Source: Imbricaverruca yamaguchii (lineage: Eukaryota; Arthropoda; Thecostraca; Neoverrucidae). Taken from it: 64,000 bases of DNA. This document shows positions 47,770 through 57,750 of the stretch, one piece after another (within the stretch, counting starts at the first letter, position 1; each line of letters begins with the position of its first letter). The notes under the pieces are model-generated. The model saw nothing but the letters and a program-made list of their open reading frames with translations. It was not told the DNA's origin and ran no database searches. The stretch covers positions 236,501 through 300,500 of the forward strand of contig JAOTOL010001230.1 in the NCBI GenBank assembly GCA_034440575.1, written 5' to 3'. The translations under genes and the position numbers were made by a program.

Positions 47770-47925
47770 AACTTTAGAAATGATGAAGTATAATTTTGCG
47801 GCGATGATACTCCGGTAGCTGAGGCTTGGGGAAGGGGACACGGAAACAAATTGATGGGGACAAATTGACACTTTTCTGAAATATGGGAAATGTCCCCCAA
47901 CCCACCAATGGTTACTCCCATGCGT
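47655..47925 (+). repeat. dispersed repeat family R1, copy 4
   Basis: Begins at AGATAGCCTGTGAAGCCCGT and ends with CCAATGGTTACTCCCATGCG. It contains TAATTTTGCGGCGATGATAC and a (TA)n tract at 47735-47765 absent from the other copies. Confidence 0.85.
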
Positions 47926-48040
47926 ACATGCGTACAGTACTATCATATAGGTAAAAGTAACACAATGGTCCGAATATCACTGAACCCACCTCAACGCCGG
48001 ATTTAGCGACGGTAATCTAGCATCTTCGCACGCATATTAA

Positions 48041-49354
48041 CCCGTCCCGTCTCGGGGGTCTTCAACCGCTCCCTCTCTCAGGTTTTTCGCGGATAGTGAA
48101 TGAACGGCGCGGGGCAGCGCGGCAAAATTTGGCATACCTTTTCACACATCAATTTGGCATGCGGATGCAAATTTTTTAAGTTTGGTCATCTAGGGTCAAC
48201 GATATAATCAAATCGAATGAGGTCACTTTAAAAAATTGAACCAGTCGTCACGCTTTAACGGATACAGATATTTTAACGAAACTTTCAGCGATTGGTTATC
48301 TTTAGGGATGCAACAAAACGTACAAGAGGAATGTTTCATTGTTTCCATTTTTGACTACATCTAAAGTTTGTATATTTGCCTACTACAGTTCAAATCGAAT
48401 ATTCTGGCTAAAGTAAACATTTTTTATTAGGACAAGTTGACTTCCAACAACGTTTCTCGGTCTGCTCTACCAATTAAAAAAGGAAAACTAAAGAAAACTT
48501 GAAAACTCAAAATTGTTAAATTAAAAAAAAACATTTTATTTTGTGGGATCAAAAACTCCTATGGCCCTGGTCAATTTCGCTTTTCTTTTCCAATTCCAAA
48601 TAATTTTGTTTTTCAAATGTCCCCTAAAATGAACTCCCCAGAGCCAAAAACATAATGTATGCCATGAGAAAATGGTTAATGGCATAAGCAACCTGGCATA
48701 TGAGTAAAGATTGAAGAAATTGAATATGTTTTCACTTAGATATAGAAGGCTGAGAGGAGATCTCATCGAGGTCTTTAAATTTGTCCATGGTCTGGAGAGG
48801 GGATACCTTGGGGAAATGTTTGAATTTAACAGAAATGATGCAATTAGAGGTCATAAGTTCAAAATTAAAGTTAACCACAGCAGAACAAGGTTAAGGCAAA
48901 CTTTCTTCACCAACAGGGTAGTAGAACACTGGAACCAGCTGCCAGTAAACATCGTCAGTAGCAGCACATTGAACATCTTTAAAAACAGCATAGACAATCA
49001 TTATAAGAATAAGGGGCTTGCTTTTCAGTATTACAGGGAGGGCTGATTGACAGATTTGGTGGGCAACTGGTTCAGTGTACAGAGTGCAACCAAGAGGGGC
49101 CCTTGTGGCTCAAAGTTGCACTAATCTTTTATGTCTTTATGTGTTTATGTCTTTATGAGAAGTCGTGAAAATCTAGCCCCCTAGTGACGTCACTTTTTGG
49201 GTAAAAATGGTTTGGGGTGGATCTGGACCCTGCTCATCGAGCATGTTCTGATGACAACACTCGTTTAAGTGCGACGCTTAGTTTGGATTTTAGAGGGGGT
49301 TACTATCCGCCCCCGAGACGGGGTGTGAGGATCTGACCGGAGAGACAGCGCGGG
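48041..49354 (+). mobile_element. TTAA MITE, copy D, interrupted by a LINE end
   Basis: Both ends are bounded by TTAA (48037-48040 and 49355-49358). Left terminus CCCGTCCCGTCTCGGGGG; right terminus, as reverse complement, CCCGCGCTGTCTCTCCGG: 10 of the first 13 bases match. Without the ~500-bp LINE insertion the element would be about 810 bp, like copy A. No transposase is encoded, so it would have moved in trans. Confidence 0.93.
48660..49165 (+). pseudogene. CR1/L2-like LINE 3' end inserted in MITE D
   Basis: Copy A reads ACATAATGCAAGTCGTGAAA across this point, while here about 500 bp intervene. The insert encodes KKLNMFSLRYRRLRGDLIEV, RGHKFKIKV, RTRLRQTFFTNRVVEHWNQL and NIFKNSIDNHY, the C-terminal end of a CR1/L2-like ORF2. 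It ends in TTTATGTC-type 3' repeats (49125-49160), as LINEs of this group do. Open to its stop at 49046, so younger than the copy at 11315-11700. Confidence 0.88.
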
Positions 49355-49359
49355 TTAAG

Positions 49360-49844
49360 CCCTTCGCTCTGTTCGACAATCATATTATACTTGCACATAT
49401 ACGAGATGGTGTGGCTTCGGTTGGTATTTACAGTCATCCGATTTCGCTTTAAAGCACATTAACATTCATGTCTTTTTTGGAGTAACTAGAAGCATCTCAC
49501 TAATCAGCACGGGACTGTGGGACTCTGAGAAGCTTAGCTCGGACAAACAGACGACAATCGTTGATAACGAACATTGTAATCCCAGGCTTGCGAGGAGACA
49601 GTTGCTATACCATGGATGTACTCTTAATAACTTCGAAATGAATACAGAAGGCAGGCTGGAACATCGCAGAACCCTACATGAATATGGAAGATACCTGAGC
49701 AGAAAATTAGCTTCATTTATGGTTGTATGACTATTGGTTCGTGAATGCAATTACGGCTGGCGATTCGGCGTGTGACCCTTATTTTAGTAGCTCACGCATA
49801 CATTCAGCCACGTGGGACGTACAAACACACACACATATGCATAC
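49360..49844. other. unassigned stretch
   Basis: No recognisable gene or repeat. The 94-codon minus frame 49466-49750 has no recognised domain. Confidence 0.4.
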
Positions 49845-50280
<436 letters not shown>

Positions 50281-50306
50281 TACGGACTGGGCCAGAGAGG
50301 GCAGCT

Positions 50307-50872
50307 AGTTGTAGTCAGCCCACACGTTTCCTATCTGACACGGCACCCGAGCCTGTGGCTGGGCCGGAGCCCCAGTTGTAGTCAGTCCACACGTCTCCTA
50401 TCTGACACGGCACCCGAGCCTGTGGTTGGGCCGGAGCCCCAGTTGTAGTCAGTCCACACGTTTCCTATCTGACACGGCACCCGAGCCTGTGGCTGGGCCG
50501 GAGCCCCAGTTGTAGTCAGTCCACACGTTTCCTATCTGACACGACACCCGAGCCTGTGGCTGGGCCGGAGCCCCAGTTGTAGTCAGTCCACACGTTTCCT
50601 ATCTGACACGGCACCCGAGCCTGTGGCTGGGCCGGAGCCCCAGTTGTAGTCAGTCCACACGTTTCCTATCTGACACGGCACCCGAGCCTGTGGCTGGGCC
50701 GTAGCCCCAGTTGTAGTCAGCCCACACGTTTCCTATCTGACACGACACCCGAGCCTGTGGCTGGGCCGGAGCCCCAGTTGTAGTCAGTCCACACGTTTCC
50801 TATCTGACACGGCACCCGAGCCTGTAGCTGGGCCGGAGCCCCAGTTGTAGTCAGTCCACACGTTTCCTATCG
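50307..50872 (+). repeat. 67-bp satellite, array 2 (about 8.5 units)
   Basis: Highly similar units containing AGTTGTAGTCAGTCCACACG, TTTCCTATCTGACACGGCAC and CCGAGCCTGTGGCTGGGCCG. The uniformity implies recent expansion. Unit length and several words match the 34106-34378 array. Confidence 0.97.
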
Positions 50873-51829
50873 GGACATGGCACACAAACCCGTGCCCTCA
50901 GTTGAGGAACTTCATGTCCCGTCTCTTGTCATCGCCTGCCCAACAGCCATACTGACGTCCAGTTATAAATACGCCCTGGTTCATTCAAATCGTCACAAAC
51001 ATGTTCTTCCGTTTGTCTGGCAAAGTTGCTGGTCCCCAAAACTGGTTGAGGATCCGTTTCGGCTCCGAACAGTGGGCTATGAAGTGCTTTCTAGCTCACA
51101 TAAAAATTGTGTATCAGCTCCATCACACAAACTTCATTGCGCGTGCCGGAGCCCGCCAAGGTCAAGGTCACCGCCAGAGGGCAGCATGAATCATAGTCCT
51201 ACCGTTCGCCAGCTGGGAAGCACCCGCCCCTCTCAGTATCGCCGTCCGAGGCGGGAGTGGAGCTGCCGGCTCCCGGGACGGTGACGTGTTTCAGGTCAGC
51301 GCGTGTCGTGCCAAACTGGCCGCGTCGACCTGGCCGCCTGGTGGGACGCAGTGAGACGACCACGTCTCAGCTACACTGCCCGCTGTTGCCGTGATAAGTC
51401 GCCATGTCGCGGATGAGACACCTACTGCAGATATCGTATAGGTCGAGGTCACTGACCCCGACTGGCGGCTGCTCGCCGTCGCCTCGTGGCACTCGAGCCG
51501 GCCGGGGCCAGCGACGCAGCTCTCTGCACGTGCCGGCTGCGGTAACGCCGGTGCCAGTGCCGGCCAGTCAAGGCAGGGCCAGTGCTCGAGTGACGGGTCG
51601 GAGGGGGTCAGATGTGTCGCCGACAGCACTGCTGTTCCAGTTAGCCCCGACGGCCAATCGGCCGTCCTGGAGAAGGTACGTGGTGGCGTTGAGCATACAG
51701 GACTGATTTGACTAAGATTCGACTCTTATGACTATGAGAAGAAATAGCTGTTCTCGTGATATGACGGAAGTTCTCAGTCATGAGAAATAACCAAATCGGA
51801 TCAGGTTTACTCATGTAGACATGACGTCG
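50873..51829. other. GC-rich block upstream of the 50-bp satellite
   Basis: Rich in CpG, with frames of 100-135 codons on both strands (50877-51284 plus, 51404-51706 plus, 51291-51629 minus). None has a recognisable domain and they compete in overlapping frames. It could be a 5' region of a gene, but I see no support. Confidence 0.4.
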
Positions 51830-52820
51830 CCACCACGAGAGGTTAGGAACACCAGCCAGATAATATCTCGTAAGAGTCGCCATTACGGGGGTGGGGTGGG
51901 GCAGGATCTCCAGCCTAATGTCTCCCAAGCGTTGCCACCACGGGTGGTTAGGAACCCTAGGGCGCTAATATCTCGCAAGCGTTGCCACCACACGAGGTTA
52001 AGAACTCCAGCCCGGTAATATCTCGCAAGCGTTGCCACCACGGGAGGGCAGGAACTCCAGCCCGATATCTCGCAAGCGTCGCCACTGCGGGAGGGCAGGA
52101 ACACCATCCAGGTAATATCTCGCAAGCGTCGCCACTGCGGGAGGGCAGGAACACCATCCAGGTAATATCTCGCAAGCGTCGCCACTGCGGGAGGGCAGGA
52201 ATATCAGCCCGGTAATATCTCGCAAGCGTCGCCACTGCGGGAGGGCAGGAACACCATCCAGGTAATATCTCGCAGGCGTCGCCACCGCGGGAGGGCAGGA
52301 ACACCATCCAGGTAATATCTCGCAGGCGTCGCCACTGCGGGAGGGCAGGAACACCATCCAGGTAATATCTCGCAGGCGTCGCCACCGCGGGGGGGGGGGA
52401 AACCACCCAAAAATATCACACAAGGGAGAAAGGCGTCGCCACTGCGGGAGGGCAGGAACACCATCCAGGTAATATCTCGCAGGCGTCGCCACTGCGGGAG
52501 GGCAGGAACACCATTCCAGGTAATATCTCGCAGGCGTCGCCACTGGCAGGAACACCATCCAGGTAATATCTCGCAGGTCGCCACTGCGGGAGGGCAGGAA
52601 CACCATCCAGGTAATATCTCGCAAGCGTCGCCACTGCGGGAGGGCAGGAACACCATCCAGGTAATATCTCGCAAGCGTCGCCACTGCGGGATGGCAGGAA
52701 CACCATCCAGGTAATATCTCGCAGGCGTCGCCACTGCGGGAGGGCAGGAACACCATCCAGGTAATATCTCGCAAGCGTCGCCACCGCGGGATGGCAGGAA
52801 TATCAGCCCGGTAATATCTC
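51830..52820 (+). repeat. 50-bp satellite, about 19-20 units
   Basis: Unit landmarks: GCGTCGCCACTGCGGGAGGG, CAGGAACACCATCCAGG, TAATATCTCGCAA. Units are most divergent at the left end (51830-52080) and near-identical in the centre. A 258-codon minus frame spans it only because 50-bp units cycle through all three phases without stops. There are no unique spacers, so it is not a CRISPR array. Confidence 0.97.
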
Positions 52821-53039
52821 GTAATAAAATATCCGTATAAATATTGAATAAGGTTACCTTCAAACAGTTAGCAAACTCATTACTACAAATATGGAGTTAT
52901 GTCGTTATTTTATTCCATTAACACTACAGAACATTGAATTAGGCTGATGCTGATACAAGCTGATTAATTTGATGTAGGCTATATCAATTTACACCAGTCT
53001 TTCTAGTGAAGGCAGCAACATGTTTTGGAATATCGCGAG
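52821..53039. other. unassigned AT-rich spacer
   Basis: Nothing recognisable between the satellite and the large-repeat fragment. Confidence 0.4.
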
Positions 53040-53350
53040 TATAGCGTAGCGGTGAACGATATAAGAATTTTACCGTTGCGAAGCTGAGAGAACATCGTAA
53101 TGATAAGAGGCACATAAGAAGTTAGTAAATGGGTGTACCATTGAAAACTAAGTGAGCAGTACAGGCATTGAAATGTTACTTTCGACCCAGAAACGTGCTA
53201 CCTAGTCACTATTCTGCAACCGCGGTTCGAAAGGACTTCGGCTTGTTTTTGCCTCGAGAAGGGTGTGTCCATAGAAGCATATGTGTTAGTGATAGCAACC
53301 GGCTTCATACTTTTGGAGAAAATGTATCAACCATCCCGTGTATCATATAA
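53040..53350 (+). repeat. conserved block of the large repeat, copy 3
   Basis: Matches 8490-8770 in the same orientation: AAGCTGAGAGAACATCGTAA-like, GACTTCGGCTTGTTTTTGCC, AACCGGCTTCATACTTTTGG and CCATCCCGTGTATCA. It shows that the large inverted repeat contains a sequence dispersed elsewhere in the genome. Confidence 0.8.
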
Positions 53351-53698
53351 CCCAGTTATCCCCTATAGCTTTCGAATGGGTAATTACGACGGTAAATAAT
53401 TTGTCATGCCTCATAACTTGGTAGGGCTTCACTAACTTTAGTCATGCCAGAACACTGCCAGAATAACAAAATAGAAAACACCACTCGTGATTCGTATGAG
53501 AAACGAAGTGTTTGGGCCGATTGAAAAAAAAAAACATATCTTGTTTCATAAACATCCGGAGTTACATATCTTTGTTTTCACCGACAAAATGAACCGGTAG
53601 TGTATTTTTTGCCGTATTATATTATCTGAGGGGTTACCGCCAAATGTGCATATGTGGAGATATGTGCAGACCGCCGTGTGCCCGGTCGGGACTTTGTC

Positions 53699-54023
53699 AT
53701 GAAGAACAACACCCCTATCCCCAGATCTGTCTGCGCCACGCCTCGTCTGCTGGTGACACCGGGCTCCCCGCCGGACGAGCTGCCACCGCTACTGCCTGCA
53801 AACCGACCTGTCGGTGCTGGTATCGCACGGTGCCATGGACAGGCATCGATGTGTAATTCTGCAACCACGTGGTCAGTTGGCGAACCGCCACCTCCTGTCG
53901 AGGGGCTCAAATTCGACACACCGGAACGAGTCAAGGTGGCCGAGTACGGTCTGGACGCCCACCCCGAGGCCCCAGTGCTCGGGCGTGGATCCTTCGGCAC
54001 GGTCGTGCTGGGCATGCGCAGAG
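53699..54023 (+). CDS. mos: Mos-like Ser/Thr protein kinase, exon 1
   Basis: The first in-frame ATG gives 108 residues plus one base. Residues 1-90 are a Pro-rich, poorly conserved N-terminus (ATPRLLVTPGSPPDELPPLL). LGRGSFGTVVLG (residues 94-105) is the glycine-rich ATP loop. The frame then meets a donor, G|GTGGGT at 54024; the reading joins the acceptor at 54819-54820 with a split GAC codon, giving the sequence GMRR-D-RPVAVKVM in phase. The family call rests mainly on exon 2. Mos kinases activate MAP kinase kinase in maturing oocytes; that role here is inferred. Composition is GC-rich compared with the surroundings. An upstream non-ATG extension exists and another first exon cannot be excluded. 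Confidence 0.65.
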
Positions 54024-54820
54024 GTGGGTACTGGTCAGCAAGTCGCATCTAAAAACTCTCATCGGAGGAGGGGGCGGGTACCCATTTCCCCGGATGCACC
54101 TTTTCCTCTGAAAAAAAATTAACTGCCCGACTGACGGTATACTCCAGCATTTATGAACGAAAAGCTTTCTCGACCAGAGGCGCCACCTTTCTTGGGGTGC
54201 GGGCCACATGACTCCAGTGCCCATTCCCTCTTGGGATTAGACGACTTGCGTATCTGAGCAGTCGGCTGTTTGAAGGCAGATGCGAGAAGTCGGCCGTGAG
54301 AAGAGAGGGACGGGAGCGATAGCGAATCATTGGACGGTGACAAAAACGTGCCGCATCATACGGCGTGAAGCTGGTTGTTTTATGCCTGCTTTAGTGGAGG
54401 ACTTAATCACAGCACGTGTATCAATCTTACCTATAGGTATAAATGATTAACGCACATACTACTGGCCTATGCACTAACGATACCACCGATAAGTCCGCGC
54501 AATATCAGTCATAGCAGGACAAATCTGTGAAGAACGTTCGGTATGATGAATGCTGTCAAGCGTGGGAACAATTTGACTTGCTGGAACTCAAATAGTTCCT
54601 TTCCAATCTCCATAGAGCATGGTGGTAGGACTCCCCTAAGCCCGTGAGGGCGCTGCGCCCTTTGCAATTCATATTTATACAATTAACGGAGGAATGGTGA
54701 ATGCGTCCTTTAATCTTTATGAATGTGCACTTTCAACCAATGCGGCATTTCGCACCACTTTAGCGATCGTGATCTCTTCGGGTCAATAGTACAATGATTT
54801 TTACGTGGCGTTGCGCACAG
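54024..54820 (+). other. intron of the Mos-like kinase gene
   Basis: GT at 54024-54025 and AG at 54819-54820 give a 797-bp phase-1 intron that restores the kinase frame exactly. The stretch before the acceptor has only a weak pyrimidine tract. AT-rich towards its 3' half; no other feature is seen. Confidence 0.65.
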
Positions 54821-55037
54821 ACCGGCCAGTTGCCGTGAAGGTGATGCGGGGTCACCAGCCGTCAAACGGGGAACTGCTGGCCCGCCGGCTGCGACATCCG
54901 CACGTGCTCGCCGTGTACGGCGTGTACGGCCTCAACTCTGCCTTCTCCACGGTCGAGATGGAGTTCTGCGGGGACCTGACACTGCAGGCACTGCTGGACA
55001 CAGCCTCTGCGTCATTGTCTCGCTGTGCCGTCGCCAG
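54821..55037 (+). CDS. mos: Mos-like Ser/Thr protein kinase, exon 2 (partial)
   Basis: It encodes RPVAVKVMR with the ATP-binding lysine, then NGELLARRLRHPHVLAVYGV, containing the helix-C glutamate in GELLARRL and the LRHPHV turn, then STVEMEFCGDLTLQALLDTA. The MEFxGxxTLxxL hinge block is characteristic of Mos kinases rather than generic kinases. SLSRCAVARR would begin helix E. No catalytic HxDLKPxN or DFG segment follows: from about 55040 the frame enters a minisatellite, so the last exon is beyond the window or lost. The 3' boundary is uncertain; CAG|GCGAGT would be a GC-type donor. Could instead be another kinase of the same branch. Confidence 0.65.
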
Positions 55038-55310
55038 GCGAGTCCGTGTCACTCCCCATTGCACTGTCCGGCTCAACTGTAGCGGGGAAAATCCGAATCA
55101 CTCCCCGCTGCACTATCCCGCTCACTTACAGATGGACGAGTCCAGTGTTACTGTCCTACTATACTGTCCCTCTCAACTGCAGCCAGGCTGGTCCATGTTA
55201 CTGTCCCACTGTACTGCCCGGCTCGACTGCAGACGGACCAGCCAGTGTTACCGTCTGGCTCAACTGCAGTCAGACTGGTCCATGCTACTGTCCCATTGAT
55301 AGCTTCTGCA
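55038..55310 (+). repeat. minisatellite after exon 2
   Basis: About five degenerate units of roughly 55 bp with words such as TTACTGTCCCACTGTACTGC and CGGCTCAACTGCAGACGGAC. The kinase frame stays open through it to 55299, which is a chance read-through. Confidence 0.8.
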
Positions 55311-55660
55311 TGTGTCGGAGACGCGGCCGGGTGGCGGGCGCTTGACAGCGACCTCCAGCCGCTCCACACTCTTTCATAGATTTATCCGGAACGAGACAAC
55401 ATTGTTGTGTCATAGTGTGATTCCGTACATCCTGGACATCGAACCGTGAGTGTGTGACGCCGCCAAAAACTGTGAGTGCCTTAATCATCTGAAAACCGCT
55501 ATATTAAGTTTTAATTCCTCAACGGATACTGATGCTTGCAATGTGCCAGGCCGAGCCACATTACCCAAGAGAACCCTCTGAAGCATGAGGAAATATTCGT
55601 AATTAAGCCAAGTTCCCGGTCCTGCCATCAAAATTTCATAATCAGTGCAAGCATATGAGA
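55311..55660. other. unassigned spacer
   Basis: No recognisable feature between the minisatellite and the start of the LINE. Presumably intronic if the kinase gene continues to the right. Confidence 0.4.
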
Positions 55661-55663
55661 AAA

Positions 55664-57750
55664 CGGCAAAACAAACAAAACTATCGCCATGTCCACCGTC
55701 AAACAAGGGATCTGTTCGAGTCACTCCCACATATTTCAACGACCACGACGTCATCGCTGCATCTGTCACAATTGACAGGCGTCGCCCTCAACCCACCGTC
55801 ACTACCGTCCGATCGACAAGACGCTTAGATCAAAACGCTTTGTGCCTGGATCTGCTGTTGGCCGACTGGTCGGGCGTTTATCAAGCGATTACCACTTCGG
55901 ACAAATGGGACGCATGGCCGGCTGCATGGCAGCCAATCATCGACCATCACATGCCTCTTCGTCAAATCAAGCTGAAACACCGGTCGCCGCCTTGGCTGCA
56001 GCACGATGACGTCCATACAGCAAGGGCAGCATTGAAACAGGCGCGCAAGCACAGAGATGCAGCACGAAGCGAAGAAGCCCAGCGGAATTACCGTGGGCAC
56101 AAGAGCGCACTCCGAACGACCCAACATAATGCATGCGCAGAATACTTTTAGACAGTTGGTACCCGCACACCGTGGAAAGACATTCGCAAGTTTATTATCG
56201 CTTCCAGCAAGTCAAAGATACAAGAACCTGGCACAACCATTCAACCGACTCATTGGCATGAACGGCTCAACCGGCATTTCACCGGCGTCGGTGTCGCGGT
56301 AGCTGCTGATCTAGCGATGGCGCCGCCCGGATAACCCTCTGGCCAAGACCCCACGTTTCTGTAGCTGCGCATTCACACCGTATCCTGTGACTATGCCAGA
56401 GCTGACCAAAGCGTTGCAGCGCATGGGTGGCTCACGAGCGTCCGGAGCTGATGGCATCACCATCCAGATGCTTAAAATGACGTTTAGCGTGGTGGGTCCG
56501 CACCTCCTAAACATCAGCTCATGCATCACAAGTTAACTGCCACCATCATGGAAAACGGCAATGGTAATACCCCTGCACAAAAGTGGTAACGAAGACTACC
56601 AAAGCAACTACAGGCCAATATCCATATTGCCAGTGGTCGAAAAACTCTGCGAGAGTGTCGTGTGTACACAACTGATAGACTATCTGACTAGTTGTCATTT
56701 GGTGTGCCCAAAACAGTACGGCTTCCGGCCCGGCCTGTCTACCGGGATGGCTCTGCTTTACACGATCACCCACGCCACGGCTCGGATGGTACGAGAACTC
56801 CGCATGGTTTCGAGCGTGGCTTGAGGGCCGTACGCAAACGGTGAAAAAAATTATAGCCAATTGTCGATAACACATGGTGTGGTGCACGGCTCGATCCTGG
56901 GCCCGTTCATGTTCTTAATATTCTCCAATGACCTCCCGCGACATATCCCACACGGCAAGATTGTCATTTATGCCGATGATGTACAGTTCATCGACTCCGG
57001 GAAGCGAAACGAAATCACAGCCATTAGCCAACGATTGAATATATCACTGTAAGTCGCCCTGAACTGATTCGTCCGGAATCGACTAAAAGTAAATCCCTCC
57101 AGAACTGAGATGATTGTTCTCCAATCTTCTAGACAGCATACGCCTGTGGAATTACCTGTTCGTGTGGTAATTCCACAGGACGTTTCGACAAAGTCTGTGA
57201 CGTTATTTGGTGTGAAAATTGACTCGCACCTGTCCTGGGATGTGCATGTATCTTCTGTTGTGCGTCGGTGTAACCGCATAATCAACGGACTCGCCAGACT
57301 GCGTCATTAGTTTGCTCGCATTACGAGACGGGTGCTAATTGAGGAACTCGTGTTCCCCCACATAAGATTCTGTGTGTCTGTCTGGGGAAGTTGTAGCAAG
57401 GCTCAAACGACGCATTGAAAAATGCATAAACTTTGGTGCAAGGATTGTCGCCGGCTTGCACTACCGGGATCATGTGTCGCCAATGTTGAAAGAACTAGGA
57501 TGGCTCAAATTGGACGACTGCATATCCGAGGAAGATGCTCATTCAGCTTTCAAAATTATGAACGAGTTCACTGGCTCAGAATTCATTCACGGTCAACTTA
57601 ACTGTCGCTCAACTGTGTCACAACGGAATACCAGAGCCACGGCCAACGGTGAGCTCCAGGTACCACGATGCCGCACAGAATTCGCGCGCCGCTCCTTCAT
57701 ACAGAGAGCTTGCCGAATGTGGAACAATCTGCCTCCAGATGTGAGGTGGT
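55664..57750 (+). mobile_element. CR1/L2-like LINE, ORF2 pseudogene
   Basis: Decayed ORF2 in several frames. 55700-56151: end of the endonuclease (FNDHDVIAASV) and linker (HMPLRQIKLKHRSPPWL). About 56360-56530: TMPELTKALQRMGGSRASGA, the start of the reverse transcriptase. 56561-56770: VIPLHKSGNEDYQSNYRPIS and PKQYGFRPGLST. 56870-57010: GSILGPFMFLIFSNDL and IYADDVQFID with the catalytic aspartates intact. 57110-57310: thumb (LFGVKIDSHLSWDVHV). 57372-57750: VSPMLKELGWLKL and RACRMWNNLPPDVR near the C-terminus. Stops and frameshifts (56151, 56535, 56824, 57050) make it inactive. Its 3' end is cut by the minus-strand LINE beginning at about 57750. Confidence 0.88.
57143..57179. repeat. 14-bp perfect hairpin inside LINE
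   Basis: CCTGTGGAATTACC (57143-57156) and GGTAATTCCACAGG (57166-57179) pair around a 9-nt loop. Other relatives of the element would be needed to tell chance from structure. Confidence 0.9.

Noticed and set aside
50877..51706. Possible exon or small gene in the GC-rich block
   Set aside because: Competing frames on both strands, Arg/Pro/Ser-rich from composition, no domain or similarity that I recognise.
51998..52774. 258-codon minus-strand open frame, and other long frames across 51.9-52.9 kb
   Set aside because: The 50-bp unit has no stop in several phases, so the frame simply cycles through the satellite. No domain and no non-repeat sequence is encoded.
51830..52820. CRISPR-like array
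   Set aside because: Units are contiguous 50-bp tandem repeats with no unique spacers, in eukaryotic DNA with no cas genes. The same applies to 22385-22828, 29525-29825 and 50307-50872.
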